64,000 nt of DNA, from positions 1-64,000 of the forward strand of contig CAMVRT010000010.1 of assembly GCA_947169975.1 (NCBI GenBank). The letters run 5' to 3'. This document shows, piece after piece, positions 7,050 to 15,610 of this stretch. The notes beneath the pieces are model-generated. The model made no database searches, had not been told where the DNA came from, and worked only from the letters and a program-made list of their open reading frames with translations. This stretch comes from an uncultured Oscillospiraceae bacterium (GTDB lineage: Bacteria > Bacillota > Clostridia > Oscillospirales > Oscillospiraceae). How positions within the stretch are numbered: the stretch's first letter is position 1; each line of letters begins with the position of its first letter. Both the position numbers and the translations under genes were made by a program.

Positions 7050-8192
7050 TTACCCCACGTCCTTCATGGCCGGCCCCTGGGTCACGGTGACGTCTTTCAC
7101 CAGGCTCTGAAGCCATGCATCCTGATCCTCGCTGCGCAGGGCGTTCTCGGCGACCATCTTCCAGTAGGGGATGTTTTCACCCGTGAAGAACATTACATGA
7201 TAGCCGTAGCTGGTCTCCACCACGCCGGTGTCGCCGGCCTTACGGCTCTCATCAAAGCACCAGTCGTTGAAAGGCTGAACCATCTGACCGGGGTAGACCT
7301 TTTCATAGAGGCCTCCGTTTGTATTGGAGCCGGGATCCTCGCTGAGGTCATTGGCCATGGCGGCAAAGCTCTCCTCTGTGGCTTCGCCGGCCTTCCAGTT
7401 CTGCAGAGCTTCGTCAGCTTTGGCTTTGGCGGCGTCTTTGACAGCCTGTACATCGGCTTCATAGGTTGCGGCGTTCTTATCCAATGACGAGGTGTCGGTC
7501 AGGAACAGGATGTGGCGTACATCTATCGTGCGGACCGTTTTGTCCAGCTCATCACTGTGATCGGTGTAGTATGCCTCCAGATCACTGTCAGAATAGCTCA
7601 GGCCGGCCTGGTGGTTGTCACTGTAAGCGTTGGCAATGGCAGCCTGCTTCCAGACCTTGATATAGATGTCCTTGGTGGCGTTGCTGCCGAATGCCACCTT
7701 CAGGTAGTCTTCCTCGGACATGCCTGCACCCTCAGCCGTGGTACGCAGACTCTCCAGGATATCATCCAGATCCTTCTGCATGGCATCTGAAAAGGTAAAG
7801 CCTTCCTTCTGGGCCAGCTTATAAAGCGCGTCCACGTACTTGAGATTGTTGATAGCCTCTTCCTTCAAATAGACATCCCAAGTGCAGTTTTCATCTTCCA
7901 CGCCAAAGGCGGTACGGGCGGTCTCGTTCATGGCCGCGCTGCGATCCATGTTAGCGCTGATGCCGATATAGGCGGCATAGGGATTCCGAACAAGGTTGTT
8001 GAAGACAATGTGGTAGTAGTAGTCCACCTCTGCGGCAGAATACGCGGTACCGTCGATTGTTACGGCAGCCTCTCCATCCCCACCAACCTGGGTAGGATCA
8101 TTCGGTTCTGGCTTTTGGGAAGCAGACTGTCCGCATGCGCATAGCGAGAACAGCATCACAAAGCAAAGCAAAAGCAGGAAGATTCTTTTCAT
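7050..8192 (-). CDS. PrsA-like peptidyl-prolyl isomerase lipoprotein
   Basis: Extracytoplasmic parvulin-type foldase of 380 residues. The start MKRIFLLLLCFVMLF gives a lipoprotein signal with lipobox LCAC; a 14-codon upstream extension in frame is ignored because it would spoil the signal peptide. An N-terminal SurA/PrsA-type helical region (about 50-220) precedes one parvulin domain starting RTIDVRHILFLTDT and including GSNTNGGLYEKVYPGQMV. It is a close paralogue of the 516-residue membrane protein at 38122-39672 and lacks that protein's extra middle domain. It is followed upstream by a surface-protein gene on the same strand. Confidence 0.88.
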   Translation of the reverse strand: MKRIFLLLLCFVMLFSLCACGQSASQKPEPNDPTQVGGDGEAAVTIDGTAYSAAEVDYYYHIVFNNLVRNPYAAYIGISANMDRSAAMNETARTAFGVEDENCTWDVYLKEEAINNLKYVDALYKLAQKEGFTFSDAMQKDLDDILESLRTTAEGAGMSEEDYLKVAFGSNATKDIYIKVWKQAAIANAYSDNHQAGLSYSDSDLEAYYTDHSDELDKTVRTIDVRHILFLTDTSSLDKNAATYEADVQAVKDAAKAKADEALQNWKAGEATEESFAAMANDLSEDPGSNTNGGLYEKVYPGQMVQPFNDWCFDESRKAGDTGVVETSYGYHVMFFTGENIPYWKMVAENALRSEDQDAWLQSLVKDVTVTQGPAMKDVG

Positions 8193-8252
8193 AAAGCCTC
8201 TCTTTCCGAAACAGTTTTTATCAATCTGTTTCAAGTACAGTCGTTTCCCCAG

Positions 8253-10094
8253 TTACCGGGTTCCGCTCCGTTTTTTCCACACAACAAGCAGCGCGACCAG
8301 TCCGGCCATGCTCACAAGCGCCGCCGCGCCCCAGATAACAGGGCGGCCGTTGTCGCCGGTATTGGGCACGTCTCTGTCAAGCTCCACGCCGCCGGGCACA
8401 ATGGGGCTATCGGTCTCGGGAACCGGCATATACGGATCCGTTCCGGCGGGAATGGTCTCCGTCTCCACGTGGCTGGGATCGTACAGGCACACGCGCATCA
8501 TCACCCCGTCCTCGTCATCGGTGGGCTCTGTCTCGACATACCAGTCGCCCCAGTCGTGTTCCGCTGTGAAGGTGACCGCCAGGGTGATCTTCTTCTCCGT
8601 CTGCTCCAGGATCTCCCAGGAGTACAGGTACTCCTCGTAGAAGCCGATCTCCATATCCTCGCCGAACCAGTGATCCTCGTCGGGCGCGATCGTCAGCAGA
8701 AAGGTGTATTCTTCGCCGCCAATCACAGTGCCCAGGAAAGGCGTACAGGCAGTGGGATCATCCGGGTCAAAATCCGTCACCAGTTCGCAGCGCTCCACCA
8801 CCATGGTATCCTCAGGCCAGGGATAGACGCGCACAGCTTCCGACCGGTTGTCCTCCGTCACCTCGTCGCCGCATACCGGAGCCATCACCTCAAGGGTGGC
8901 GGCAAACAATTCCGGATCATCGGTATCCCAAGTATCGTCCGGATCCTCCGGTTCCGTCAGGGCGGGAATGACATCCGTCTCCACGTGGCTGGGATCGTGC
9001 TGGCAGACACGCATCCACAAGCCGTCCTCGTCATCCGTGGGTTCCGTCTCCACGTACCAGTCACCCCAGTCGTGATCCGCCGTATAGGTTGCCGCCAACG
9101 TGATTTGTTCCTCTGTCTGTTCCAGGATCTTGAGGGACACGTCCTCCGGATAGTCAATATTCACTTCAACATCCGGTGCAAACCTGTGATCCTCATCGAG
9201 GGTCATTGTAATCAGGGCGGTGTATTCCTCGCCGCCCACTACCGTTCCCAGGAACGGGGTGCAGACGCCGGGATCCTCCGTATCGTAGTCTGTAACCAGC
9301 TCGCAGTGCTCGGCGGTAACGATCTCCTCGGGGTAGCAATAGACCCAGACTGCCTCCTGGCGGTTTTCTTCCTTTACCTCCTGACCGCAGATGGGCGCAT
9401 AGAGTTCCAAGGTGATATCGTACAGCACCGGGCCGACGGTGCCGGGCTCCGCCGGCTCCCGTCCTGCCGGCGCGATTGCCGTAAAGGAGTGTTCGGGGTT
9501 TCCCAGACAAGTCCGGACCCACAGGCCGTCCTCATCCTCTGTTGGCTCCTTGGCCAGCGTCCAATCGCCCCAATCGTGCTCCGCTGTGCAGACAATGGCC
9601 ACTCTGGCTGCAGACGGTGCCTCGTCTTCCGATGGGAACGATACAAAAACGTCGTAATCTTCCACACCTTCCACATACCAGCCCATTTCATCGGTGCTGA
9701 ATTGTCCCTCCGCAGCCTCCAGCGTTATCAGCAGAGCATAGTTCTCTCCACCCTCTATCGTTCCGGTAAAGGGCTCGCCGGTCAGTTCCTCCTCGTCAAA
9801 GCTTTGTACCAGCTCCAGTTCGGTAACCGTCAGGCTCTTGGGTTCCACGAGGACCTGCGCTGCATCAGCGCGGTTCACGTCCGTCACTTCGGTACCGCAC
9901 ACCGGCATAGAAACCGAGAAATACATCTCGTCGATGACGTTGGGATTTTCCTCTTCCCCGGTGTCCTCCCCTTCGGTCACAACCGGTTCATTTTCCGGGG
10001 TCTCTTCATCCTCACCGTCATCGACGGCAAAGGCGGTTCCCATCACGCCCACCACCAGCAGAGCTGACAGCAGGATGGCAAGCAGCTTTTTCAT
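8253..10094 (-). CDS. Secreted acidic repeat protein with sortase-like anchor
   Basis: 613-residue surface protein. The signal peptide MKKLLAILLSALLVVGVMG is followed by an acidic Glu/Asp-rich linker and three imperfect repeats of about 150 residues. Each repeat carries a VCGxEVTxxNRxxAVxV-like opening and closes with a (A)xHDWGDWxxxxEPTxDEDG motif and a CxxxPSHxET-like segment. The C-terminus has VPNTGD, a hydrophobic helix and the basic tail WKKRSGTR, the layout of a sortase signal with a non-canonical first residue. HDWGDW-type repeats are frequent in clostridial surface proteins. The ligand is unknown. I start at the codon giving the signal peptide (AAGGAG 10 bases upstream), not the longer in-frame ATG. 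Confidence 0.82.
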   Translation of the reverse strand: MKKLLAILLSALLVVGVMGTAFAVDDGEDEETPENEPVVTEGEDTGEEENPNVIDEMYFSVSMPVCGTEVTDVNRADAAQVLVEPKSLTVTELELVQSFDEEELTGEPFTGTIEGGENYALLITLEAAEGQFSTDEMGWYVEGVEDYDVFVSFPSEDEAPSAARVAIVCTAEHDWGDWTLAKEPTEDEDGLWVRTCLGNPEHSFTAIAPAGREPAEPGTVGPVLYDITLELYAPICGQEVKEENRQEAVWVYCYPEEIVTAEHCELVTDYDTEDPGVCTPFLGTVVGGEEYTALITMTLDEDHRFAPDVEVNIDYPEDVSLKILEQTEEQITLAATYTADHDWGDWYVETEPTDDEDGLWMRVCQHDPSHVETDVIPALTEPEDPDDTWDTDDPELFAATLEVMAPVCGDEVTEDNRSEAVRVYPWPEDTMVVERCELVTDFDPDDPTACTPFLGTVIGGEEYTFLLTIAPDEDHWFGEDMEIGFYEEYLYSWEILEQTEKKITLAVTFTAEHDWGDWYVETEPTDDEDGVMMRVCLYDPSHVETETIPAGTDPYMPVPETDSPIVPGGVELDRDVPNTGDNGRPVIWGAAALVSMAGLVALLVVWKKRSGTR

Positions 10095-10153
10095 CGCTTT
10101 CAGACTCCTTTCACGCAAACACAGTGGCGCGTTTATTGCGACCCCTACGTTTG

Positions 10154-11077
10154 TCAATCCCGCAGAGACGGGGGATAGACGCCGGCGTCGTGGAGCTTTT
10201 TCAGCTCATCCATGACGTTCTGGCGATCCTCCTGGTAAGTCATGCCGAACCAGCGATCCGCACTGTGGAGCACGGACACGGTGAGACGTCCCTCGTCCAC
10301 CAGCTCTCCCACCATGTTGGGCAGCAGGCACTCGGCTTTGATGTTGGTGCCGGCACGGTTGCGCAGGAAATCCTCGAAATATGCCTCCATCTCCTGGAAG
10401 ATGCCGGGTGTAAAGCCCCAGAAGTTCATGGAGACCACGGCCTCCGGGTCCAGTTCAACACGCTGTCCGTCGGCCACATCAGCAATGGAGCCATCGGGGA
10501 ACAGCTGGATCTTCAGTGTCTCCTTGACGCCGGTCAATTTTCCGTCCACTGTCTGGCAGACGCCGCGGGACACAGTGCCGTTGATGCTGACGGTGTTCTT
10601 CAGCAGGTACCCCACCATGGTAGCCTCGCCGGTCTCCTTGAGGCGGCCCAGCTCCTCGTAGACGATGCGGAAGGCATCCACGCCGTAGTAGTCATCGGCA
10701 TTGATAACGCAGAAGGGCTCGGAGATCACGTCCCGGGCGCAAAGCACCGCATGGGTGGTGCCGAAGGGCTTGACGCGCTCGGCGGGAATCTGATAAAACG
10801 CGGGCACGCTGGAGAAATCCTGGAAGGCGTAGCAGACCTCCACATTTTCCCCGTCGCGGGTCTTGCAGCGGGCGATCCGGTCGCCGCAGAGGTTCTTCAT
10901 CATGTCCAGCATTTCCGGCTTGATAATGAATACCACCTTGGTGAAGCCGGCGCGGATCGCGTCAAAGATGGAATACTCCATCAAGATCTCGTGGCTGGGA
11001 CCAACGCCGTCCACCTGCTTATTGCCGCCATAACGGGAACCCATCCCCGCGGCCATAATCACAAGAGCTGCTTTCAT
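10154..11077 (-). CDS. Sugar nucleotidyltransferase family protein
   Basis: 307-residue NTP-transferase starting MKAALVIMAAGMGSRYGG, the nucleotide-binding loop of sugar-1-phosphate nucleotidylyltransferases, with a metal-binding ADDYYG segment in place of the usual (A)DxD and a conserved GTTHAVLCARD stretch. These proteins make activated sugars such as UDP- or dTDP-hexoses; the substrate cannot be told here. The start is fixed by AAGGAGG 10 bases upstream; 56 extra in-frame codons lie in the promoter region of the divergent LCP gene and are rejected. The surface-protein gene follows after 59 bases. Confidence 0.85.
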   Translation of the reverse strand: MKAALVIMAAGMGSRYGGNKQVDGVGPSHEILMEYSIFDAIRAGFTKVVFIIKPEMLDMMKNLCGDRIARCKTRDGENVEVCYAFQDFSSVPAFYQIPAERVKPFGTTHAVLCARDVISEPFCVINADDYYGVDAFRIVYEELGRLKETGEATMVGYLLKNTVSINGTVSRGVCQTVDGKLTGVKETLKIQLFPDGSIADVADGQRVELDPEAVVSMNFWGFTPGIFQEMEAYFEDFLRNRAGTNIKAECLLPNMVGELVDEGRLTVSVLHSADRWFGMTYQEDRQNVMDELKKLHDAGVYPPSLRD

Positions 11078-11254
11078 TTGTCTTGTTCCTCCTTTTCGCC
11101 GCCACCGGCAGACCGTTCCGATCAGCCGGGGCTGTGCCATATTTCTACATGGTACATTGTACCACAATTCCGACACTGCATCAAGCACTTTCCGCTTTGA
11201 CGGCAGATTGTCGTTGAAGAGCAAAAGATAAGGGTTCTTTCCCACTTTTTCTGC

Positions 11255-11283
11255 TGGATTTTGTCGGGAATATGCGCTATAAT
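11255..11283 (+). promoter_or_regulatory. Promoter of the LCP-family gene
   Basis: TATAAT at 11278-11283 with a weak -35 (TGGATT) 17 bases upstream, leaving a leader of about 80 bases. The rest of the gap 11078-11369 holds nothing further that I can support. Confidence 0.55.
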
Positions 11284-11369
11284 ATATTGCGTTCTTTTTG
11301 TTGTCCGGCCTGCGCCGCTTTTTTCGGCGGGCGACAGGTGAATCAAATGCGTTTTAAAAGGAGAATCCC

Positions 11370-12917
11370 ATGAAAGATACGTCCTATGCCTCTTCCCGCG
11401 GCAATTCCCGCCGCCGACACACTGCGCTGGATTACTTCGGCGTAATCACCATGATCGTTTTGCTGGCGGTCAGTGCAGTGCTGTACTTCCGTCTCAACGC
11501 GTCAGGCCTTCTGGATCGCCGCTATCTGAATCTGATTCTGATCGGACTGATCGTATTGAATGGTCTACACGCCCTGGTACAGCTTCCTCTGTACCGCAGG
11601 AAAACAGCCAAACTGATCGTCGGCATCATTGCCCTGGGGCTGTCAGCCTTCATGATCTGGTTCACGGCGCACATGGGTTACGCCCTGGGAAAGGCCGGCG
11701 AGGTGTTCGGCAAGCAGCTGGTGGAGACGCGGCAGATTTATGTGGTGGTGCGTGCAGAGGATCCCGCCCAGGAGCTGGGCGATACCGCCGGATATACATA
11801 CGGATATGTTAAGGGGTGGTACGCCGATGATACCGCGTCTCTTCTCCATCAGCTCGAGGAGCAGCTAGGTGTGACAGATCCCGGCGAGTATGACAACCCC
11901 TCCTCCCTGCTTGAAGCGCTGTATCATTCCGAGACGGATGCCATTCTGCTCACAGACGGAGCCATGGAAGCACTGGAAAAGATGGATGAGCACGAAGATG
12001 TCGGCGAGCGAACCCGGATTATCTATACCTTCACCGTCACCCACAAGGTAGACATTGCCTTGGGCGGCACGGAGATGAGCGAGCCCTTCGTGATTTACTG
12101 CAACGGCATCGACAGCCGCAGCAACGACATCAACGCCAGCGGCAACAGCGACGTGAACATTTTAGCCGTGGTGAATCCCCAAACCCGGGAGATCCTGCTG
12201 CTGAACACCCCCCGTGACTACTACGTTGCCCTGCACATGAACGGGGAAATGGACAAACTGACCCACGCCGGCAACTACGGCATTGAGGAGTCCATCGGTA
12301 CGCTGGAGGATCTTTACGGTGTGGAAATCCCCTACTATATCCGAATCAATTTCTTTGGGACGGTGGATGTTGTGGACGCCATCGGCGGCGTAGACGTGGA
12401 GTCGCCCAAAGAGTTCACCACCGTCCGCATGAAGGTTCCCGGTCCGGACGGCAAGCTGGAGAAAAAGACCTTCACCTTCCCCGAAGGCAAGATCCACCTC
12501 AACGGCCAGGAGGCGCTGGCCTTTGCCCGGGAGCGCAAGGCCTTTGCCAGCGGAGACAACCAGCGAGGCGTGAACCAGATGACCGTCATCCATGCGATCA
12601 TTGACAAGATCACCTCTCCCGACCTGCTGAAAAACTATCAGCAGGTGCTCGATTCCCTGCCCAACGCCGTTCTCACCAACATCACCTTTGACCAGGTCAA
12701 ATACATGGTGCGTGCCCAGCAGAAAGATTCCACGAAATGGAACGTCACCTCTTATGCTGTCACGGGCAGCGGTGACATGGACTACTGCTACTCCTGGTCC
12801 GGTATGAAGCTGTACGTGACACGTCAGGATCCGGTATCCGTGGAGACTGCCAGAACGCTGATCGCCCAGGTGCTGAACGGCGAGAGGCCCGTTCTCCCCG
12901 GCTCTGACTCCGAGTAA
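11370..12917 (+). CDS. LytR-CpsA-Psr (LCP) family cell-wall glycopolymer ligase
   Basis: 515-residue membrane protein. LCP enzymes transfer lipid-linked teichoic acid or capsule precursors to peptidoglycan outside the cell. Three N-terminal transmembrane helices (about 22-45, 53-73 and 79-100) precede an accessory domain and the LCP catalytic domain from about residue 245, with the conserved INASGNSDVNILAVVNP, LLLNTPRDYYV, DKLTHAGNYG and ALAFARERKAF / NQRGVNQ segments that hold the phosphate- and polyprenyl-binding Asp and Arg residues. Most LCP proteins have one helix, so three is a variant layout seen in Clostridia. The nucleotidyltransferase and surface-protein genes lie divergently next door. 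Confidence 0.92.
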   Translation: MKDTSYASSRGNSRRRHTALDYFGVITMIVLLAVSAVLYFRLNASGLLDRRYLNLILIGLIVLNGLHALVQLPLYRRKTAKLIVGIIALGLSAFMIWFTAHMGYALGKAGEVFGKQLVETRQIYVVVRAEDPAQELGDTAGYTYGYVKGWYADDTASLLHQLEEQLGVTDPGEYDNPSSLLEALYHSETDAILLTDGAMEALEKMDEHEDVGERTRIIYTFTVTHKVDIALGGTEMSEPFVIYCNGIDSRSNDINASGNSDVNILAVVNPQTREILLLNTPRDYYVALHMNGEMDKLTHAGNYGIEESIGTLEDLYGVEIPYYIRINFFGTVDVVDAIGGVDVESPKEFTTVRMKVPGPDGKLEKKTFTFPEGKIHLNGQEALAFARERKAFASGDNQRGVNQMTVIHAIIDKITSPDLLKNYQQVLDSLPNAVLTNITFDQVKYMVRAQQKDSTKWNVTSYAVTGSGDMDYCYSWSGMKLYVTRQDPVSVETARTLIAQVLNGERPVLPGSDSE

Positions 12918-12928
12918 AATAGAACCGC

Positions 12929-12958
12929 CATGGTCTCCGGTCTATGCCGGAGACCATG
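12929..12958. terminator. Perfect hairpin between LCP and transporter genes
   Basis: Perfect 12-base-pair stem CATGGTCTCCGG / CCGGAGACCATG with a six-base loop and no T tract. It may be a weak terminator or an mRNA processing/stability hairpin. It overlaps the first in-frame ATG of the next gene, which argues against that ATG as start. Confidence 0.5.
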
Positions 12959-12982
12959 AATTACCGTCAGGAGGATCCCATC

Positions 12983-13900
12983 GTGTCTGCAATAAAAAAC
13001 CTGTTGAATCATATCCCTCAAAAAGTGGTCGGCCATCTTTTTGCCGTCCTCACCGTGGTGGTGTGGGGCAGCTGTTACGTACTGACAAAGAATCTGCTCC
13101 GTGTCGGCTTCACACCCACGCAAATCACCCCGATCCGCATGGTGCTGGCCTATGTTGCGCTGCTGGTCATGCGGCCCAAATTCCTGCGTCTTCCCCTGCG
13201 GGACGAGCTGACATTCGTTCTCATCGGCATCATGGGCGGCAGCTTCTACTTCTTCCTGCAGAACACCGCTCTGGATCACACTCTGGCCGCCAACGTCAGC
13301 ATTCTGGTGTCCCTCTCCCCTATTTTTACCGTAATGCTGGCCCAGTTCTTCAGCCGCCGCAACGAAAAGCTGGGCCTGTTCGTGTACATCGGCTCTCTGG
13401 TGGCTATTGCCGGCGTGGTGCTGGTGGTACTCAACGGCAGTCTTAACTTTCACCTGAACCCTCTGGGCGACCTGCTGGCACTGTGTGCCGGCATCGCATG
13501 GGCCGTGTACTCCATCTTAATTAAGAAATACACCGAGCAGTATGATAACTTCATTGTTACCCGCCGGGTCATGCTGTGGGCGTTTATCACCGGCGTGCCG
13601 CTGATGCTGCTCACCAGCGGGATGCCCGATCTGCGGCCGTTATTTACCCAGACTGACGCCCTTTTGAGCTGGCTGTTTCTGGGTATTCTGGGCAACGCCG
13701 TGTGCTTTGCCATCTGGAACATCGCCTTCCGGCAGCTGGGTGTGGTTGTCACCAACAACTACCTGTACGCCTCCCCCTTCGTGACCATGGTGGTGGGCTG
13801 GCTGCTGCTGGATGAGAAAATCTCGCTCATGGGCGTCATCGGCGCCGTGCTGATCACCGCGGGCGTGTTCCTGGCCCAACGGGAGAAGAAAACAGAATAG
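12983..13900 (+). CDS. EamA/DMT-superfamily membrane transporter
   Basis: 305-residue inner-membrane permease with ten predicted helices in two EamA repeats. The first repeat begins LFAVLTVVVWGSCYVLTK and the second about residue 153, LCAGIAWAVYSILIKKYTE. Members export amino acids or other metabolites; the substrate is unknown. A GTG start is chosen because an AGGAGG site lies 8 bases upstream; the in-frame ATG 13 codons earlier sits inside a hairpin and has no ribosome site. It is convergent with the PhzF-like gene. Confidence 0.9.
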   Translation: MSAIKNLLNHIPQKVVGHLFAVLTVVVWGSCYVLTKNLLRVGFTPTQITPIRMVLAYVALLVMRPKFLRLPLRDELTFVLIGIMGGSFYFFLQNTALDHTLAANVSILVSLSPIFTVMLAQFFSRRNEKLGLFVYIGSLVAIAGVVLVVLNGSLNFHLNPLGDLLALCAGIAWAVYSILIKKYTEQYDNFIVTRRVMLWAFITGVPLMLLTSGMPDLRPLFTQTDALLSWLFLGILGNAVCFAIWNIAFRQLGVVVTNNYLYASPFVTMVVGWLLLDEKISLMGVIGAVLITAGVFLAQREKKTE

Positions 13901-13914
13901 CTCTGAAAACACAG

Positions 13915-13947
13915 CACCGCCCCGCCGGGACTCCCGGCGGGGCGGTG
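13915..13947. terminator. Bidirectional terminator
   Basis: Perfect 15-base-pair GC stem with a three-base loop, between two convergent genes. It is followed by TTCCTTTAT on the plus strand and TGTTTTC on the minus strand. Confidence 0.8.
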
Positions 13948-13961
13948 TTCCTTTATACGAC

Positions 13962-14828
13962 TCAGATCATCATCTCACAGCGCATACTCATGACCGCGCT
14001 GCCGCCTATGCGGATCAGTACTTGATCCCCATTCTCTGTCAGGCGGCTGCGGATCTCCGACGGACGGCCCATATGCTCGCCCTGGAGAAACACGTTTTCG
14101 TGTCCCGGTTTCACTATGCCGCGGCGATAGAGATAATAGGTCAGTGCACCGTTGGAGGTGCCGGTGGCGCACTCCTCCGGAATGTCATAGAGCGGCGCGA
14201 AATTGCTGCAATATGCCGTACACGTCTCGTCGCCGGGGCAGAACATGTGCACGCCCACGCAGTCATACCGGCGGCTCAATTCGGTCACGGCGTGTTCATT
14301 CTGCACGGCGGCCATCAGCTGCTCATGATCACGCACCGGCAGCATAATGTCCGCCAGACCGGTGGAGATGATCTCCGGGGCAAAGCCATCCGGCGCAGCC
14401 TCCGGTGAGAGGCCGAAAGCGCGGTATAGCTCCTCCGCCTCCCCTGCCTCCAATCTCCGCAGCAGCTTCGGGGGCGCCATATCCATCCACACCGTATCGC
14501 CCTCCACGTCGATCCGCAGATCACCAGAACGGGTGCGGGCTGTGTGGCTGCCGTCTCCGATCATGTTCTGCGAGCGCAGCAACGCAAAGGCGGCAATGGT
14601 GGCGTGACCGCAAAGGTCAACTTCTCCAGCCGGTGTAAAGTATTTTATCCTGACAGTCTTGTTATCCTCCGGTGTAACAAAGGCAGTCTCGGAATGTTTG
14701 AATTCCGCAGCGATCTGCTGCATGAGTTCATCCGACAGCGGTCGGTCCGGCAGGACCACACCCGCCTGGTTTCCGCCGAAAACGCGGGATGAAAAAGCAT
14801 CCATTACAAAGGCACGCACAAAGATCAC
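13962..14828 (-). CDS. PhzF-family isomerase/epimerase
   Basis: 288-residue PhzF-fold protein. The family includes isomerases acting on small acidic metabolites; most bacterial members have no known substrate. Visible are the conserved N-terminal NQAGVVL segment, the catalytic glutamate in FKHSETAFV, the GHATIAAFA motif and CATGTSNGAL in the second half-domain. The start is GTG, 6 bases after an AAGGA site; an ATG nine codons in is less likely. It stands alone between two terminators. Confidence 0.88.
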   Translation of the reverse strand: MIFVRAFVMDAFSSRVFGGNQAGVVLPDRPLSDELMQQIAAEFKHSETAFVTPEDNKTVRIKYFTPAGEVDLCGHATIAAFALLRSQNMIGDGSHTARTRSGDLRIDVEGDTVWMDMAPPKLLRRLEAGEAEELYRAFGLSPEAAPDGFAPEIISTGLADIMLPVRDHEQLMAAVQNEHAVTELSRRYDCVGVHMFCPGDETCTAYCSNFAPLYDIPEECATGTSNGALTYYLYRRGIVKPGHENVFLQGEHMGRPSEIRSRLTENGDQVLIRIGGSAVMSMRCEMMI

Positions 14829-14895
14829 ATCCTTTCCTTCTTCACATTATAAAGCCGCGACGGACAGACGGCAACATCTTTCTGCAAATGCGCGC

Positions 14896-14929
14896 AAAAA
14901 ATCACCTGCCTTGCGGCAGGTGATTTTTT
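14896..14929 (-). terminator. Terminator of the CoA-transferase operon
   Basis: 15-base-pair stem AAAAAATCACCTGCC / GGCAGGTGATTTTTT with a four-base loop and a six-T run on the minus strand, 12 bases after the stop of the beta subunit. Confidence 0.92.
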
Positions 14930-14941
14930 GTTTACCATCAA

Positions 14942-15610
14942 TCAGTCGATCATGCTCTTCAGGTTCTCGGCGACGGTGATGGGGGCAGCGGTAGCGGCCT
15001 TCACCTGATCGACAGTGAACTCGGGGTTGATCTCGGTCATCACCAGGCCGTTCTCGGTGACTTCCAGAACGCACATCTCGGTGATGATCTTCTTGACGCA
15101 GTGGGAAGCGGTCAGAGGCAGACGGCACTTCTCAAAGATCTTGGGATTGCCCTTGGCGGTGTGCTCCATGCAGACGATGCAGTTGCGGGCACCGACGCAC
15201 AGATCCATAGCGCCGCCCATGCCGGGCATCTTCTTGCCGGGGATGATCCAGTTGGCCAGGTTGCCCTCCTGGTCGACCTCCAGGGCGCCCAGGAAGCAGG
15301 CGTCCACATGGCCGCCGCGGATCAGGCCGAAGTTGCTGGCGGAATCGATGAAGCCGCCGCCGTAGGCCACGGAGGAGGGAGAACCACCGGCGTCAACAAC
15401 ATGATAGGGATCATAGTTGGCGTCGCCCTCCTTGGGGGAGGTACCGGCGGAGACGATGCCCAGCTCGGCATGGATGATCAGCTCAACGCCCTCGGGCAGA
15501 TATGCAGGAATCAGAGTGGGCAGGCCGATACCCAGGTTGACGACGTCGCCATTCTTCAGCTCTTTGGCGCAGCGCTTGGCAATAAAGGCCTTGATTTCAG
15601 ACTTCTCCAT
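14942..15610 (-). CDS. atoA: Acyl-CoA:acetoacetate CoA-transferase, beta subunit
   Basis: 222-residue class I CoA-transferase subunit. In lysine fermentation the pair moves CoA from butyryl-CoA to acetoacetate (or acetate), releasing butyrate. GIGLPT (27-32) and the GMGGAMDLCVGA segment are as in the family. The catalytic glutamate is expected in an (S)ENG motif; here the equivalent region reads IIHAELGIVSAG (E49), so the Glu is kept but its surroundings differ. Its ATG overlaps the alpha-subunit stop (TAATG), implying coupled 1:1 translation. The substrate assignment follows from the adjacent kam operon. Confidence 0.9.
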   Translation of the reverse strand: MEKSEIKAFIAKRCAKELKNGDVVNLGIGLPTLIPAYLPEGVELIIHAELGIVSAGTSPKEGDANYDPYHVVDAGGSPSSVAYGGGFIDSASNFGLIRGGHVDACFLGALEVDQEGNLANWIIPGKKMPGMGGAMDLCVGARNCIVCMEHTAKGNPKIFEKCRLPLTASHCVKKIITEMCVLEVTENGLVMTEINPEFTVDQVKAATAAPITVAENLKSMID

